Positions 14,339 through 15,427 of a DNA stretch of 15,427 nucleotides are shown piece after piece. Position 1 is the first letter of the stretch, and every line of letters begins with the position of its first letter. The notes beneath the pieces were generated by a model. That model ran no database searches. It had not been told where the DNA came from and saw nothing but the letters and a program-made list of their open reading frames with translations. Made by a program: the position numbers and the translations under genes. Where the stretch lies: positions 1 through 15,427 of the forward strand of contig DHGA01000009.1 in assembly GCA_002402545.1 (NCBI GenBank), given 5' to 3'. The DNA is from Syntrophaceae bacterium UBA4810 (GTDB lineage: Bacteria; Desulfobacterota; Syntrophia; Syntrophales; Smithellaceae).

Positions 14339-14376
14339 TTGTCAATATTGACAATCCTTTGAAAAAATCATAGTTA
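14339..14376 (+). promoter_or_regulatory. Palindromic operator overlapping a TTGACA -35 element
   Basis: TTGTCAATATTGACAA (14339-14354) is a perfect 16-bp palindrome whose right half contains a consensus -35, TTGACA (14348-14353). With a 17-bp spacer the -10 would be TAGTTA (14371-14376). TATACA at 14380-14385 is the alternative if TTGAAA (14359-14364) serves as -35. A dimeric repressor bound here would block the hydrolase promoter. Confidence 0.5.
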
Positions 14377-14406
14377 TCTTATACATTTTCCGTCGAGAAA
14401 CATAAA

Positions 14407-15264
14407 ATGCCTTTTGTTGATGCGGGAGAAATTAAACTTAATTACGTCGAACACGGCAGCGGCGACAATATCATTGTCTTCATTCACGGTTTTTTAAGCT
14501 GTGTGCAATGGATGGATTTAGTCTGGCCGCGCCTGCCTGAATATTTACACGCCTTCGCCCTCGACTGGCGCGGTTGCGGGGATTCAGATAAACCTGCCGC
14601 CACAGAAAATTTTGCCAATTATTCCCTCAATCAGCACGCCCAAGACATGCTGGCGGCAATAAAAGCGCTGGGCATAAAAAAGTGTTCGCTGGCCACGCAT
14701 TCCACCGGCGGCGTGATCAGTCTATATATGATGTTAGCCAAACCGGAGATGTTCGATAAAGTGCTGGCGCTGGATCCGGTCAGCCCCACGGGTATTTTGC
14801 TTCCCGATGAAGCAGTGCATACTTTCGCGCCGTTTGCGGCAAGCAGAAATTACGCCTTCAAATTTCTTTCCTTCGCCGCATCGTCATTGTTTACCAAAGA
14901 ATCGCTTTTGCCGGGCATAAAATCGGAATTCCGGTTGGAGACAACTCAGGAACAAAGAGAACTTTTTAACCTTCTGGTAGATAAGGCCAGGGAACTCAGC
15001 GACGGCGCCGGAACGGGCACTTTGTATCATCTGAAAAAAGAACGTGAGGAAGGCTCGCTACAAAAAGAAACGCGCCTTATAAAACAGCACATGCTGGTTT
15101 TGTGGGGAGAAGACGATCTGGTTATTCCGCGCCAGGACATTGAAACAATAATAAAACGGATACCCAACAGTAAATTGCAGACCTACCCCGGTATCGGCCA
15201 TTCCATGGTACTGGAAAATCCGGATTTATACGCGCAGATTTTTTCGGAATATTTTAAGAAATAA
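14407..15264 (+). CDS. Alpha/beta-hydrolase fold protein
   Basis: This 285-residue protein is of the epoxide-hydrolase/haloperoxidase-like esterase type. The oxyanion-hole HGF is at 27-29 and DWRGCGDSDKP (53-63) is the strand-4 motif. The nucleophile elbow is T97-H-S99-T-G101, where the first Gly of the usual G-x-S-x-G is Thr. The acid is D237 in WGEDDLVIP and the base is H265 in GIGHSMVLENP. The catalytic triad is thus complete. A cap domain lies at about 130-215. The substrate cannot be predicted. No signal peptide is seen. ATG 14407 has no strong ribosome-binding site. It stands alone, divergent from DUF1460, behind a palindromic promoter, with repeats at both ends. Confidence 0.88.
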   Translation: MPFVDAGEIKLNYVEHGSGDNIIVFIHGFLSCVQWMDLVWPRLPEYLHAFALDWRGCGDSDKPAATENFANYSLNQHAQDMLAAIKALGIKKCSLATHSTGGVISLYMMLAKPEMFDKVLALDPVSPTGILLPDEAVHTFAPFAASRNYAFKFLSFAASSLFTKESLLPGIKSEFRLETTQEQRELFNLLVDKARELSDGAGTGTLYHLKKEREEGSLQKETRLIKQHMLVLWGEDDLVIPRQDIETIIKRIPNSKLQTYPGIGHSMVLENPDLYAQIFSEYFKK

Positions 15265-15427
15265 AAACCACTTTGACAGAGGACATTTTCTTTATTCTGT
15301 CATTGCGGGTGTAGTGAAGCAATATCTTAGATTCCTTCGTCGTGATACTCCTTGCCATGACAAAAATATAATTCGTCATTCCGCGCAAGCTAAGTGAAAC
15401 GAAGAGCCTGCCCCGTACTTGATACGG
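15265..15427. repeat. Interspersed repeats downstream of the hydrolase gene
   Basis: A copy of TGTCATTGCGGG...GAAGCAATATC (15299-15326) is followed by an opposite-facing copy (GATTCCTTCGTCG...CTTGCCATGACA, to 15362), giving a long imperfect palindrome. A second repeat type follows: CGTCATTCCGCGCAAGC, then the hairpin CCGTA-CTTGA-TACGG (15413-15427), cut by the window end. TGACAGA/TCTGTCA (15274-15302) forms another weak stem after the hydrolase stop. No gene is seen. Confidence 0.65.

Larger units (their letters stand above)
14107..14406. other. Repeat-rich spacer between divergent DUF1460 and hydrolase genes
   Basis: No gene is seen. It holds the DUF1460 ribosome-binding site (CTCCTT at 14116-14121 on the plus strand), an inverted pair of interspersed repeats (14153-14230), an inverted repeat ATTTGC-N6-GCAAAT (14309-14326), and the palindromic promoter region of the hydrolase gene (14339-14385). 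Confidence 0.7.

Noticed and set aside
14409..14720. T-H-S-T-G in place of G-x-S-x-G as a sign of an inactive hydrolase
   Set aside because: Ser, Asp and His of the triad are all present, and the first Gly of the elbow varies in active family members.

Overview
The window reads as a chromosomal segment of a Gram-negative bacterium. The gene leuS is followed directly by an LPS-assembly lipoprotein (lptE), which implies an outer membrane. The pgpA-cinA pair, the lexA plus Y-family polymerase, and interspersed repeats of the 'GTCATTGC...GAAGCAATCTC' type would suit a deltaproteobacterium (Desulfobacterota, possibly Syntrophales-like). That placement is an inference from gene content and was not tested by a search.

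Layout. (1) 1-571, minus strand: the 5' end of cinA and complete pgpA, joined by an ATGA overlap. (2) 705-1591, plus strand: an SOS module. A lexA-type repressor has a perfect 18-bp LexA-box-like palindrome inside its own promoter and is followed by a small single-pass membrane protein. (3) 1592-5783: an accessory stretch. It holds a hairpin-rich non-coding segment, a secreted ankyrin-repeat protein, a mostly non-coding 0.5-kb stretch with a doubtful small reading frame, an apparently intact IS3-family element (3259-4533, 3-bp target duplication TCG), a ribbon-helix-helix/RelE toxin-antitoxin operon with its own operators, and a guanine deaminase. (4) 5784-7094: a Y-family DNA polymerase (DinB/UmuC type), perhaps the separated partner of lexA. 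(5) 7230-13318, plus strand: a tight run of leuS, lptE, a 795-residue fusion of glycosyltransferase and DUF4922 (HIT/GalT-like phosphorylase) domains, and an M15-type peptidase. (6) 13366-14106, minus strand: a DUF1460 amidase-like protein converging on that run. (7) 14107-15427: repeat-rich spacer, a palindrome-controlled alpha/beta hydrolase, and more interspersed repeats.

How the genes may work together. LexA and the error-prone polymerase form a DNA-damage response, and the small membrane protein directly after lexA is a candidate SOS effector. The most unusual part is the block after lptE. A GT2-DUF4922 fusion is translationally coupled to an M15 peptidase and faces a DUF1460 cysteine amidase-like protein. 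Neither of the last two has a visible signal peptide, so a cytoplasmic cell-wall-fragment or glycan salvage role is a reasonable hypothesis. No tRNA, rRNA or CRISPR array was seen.
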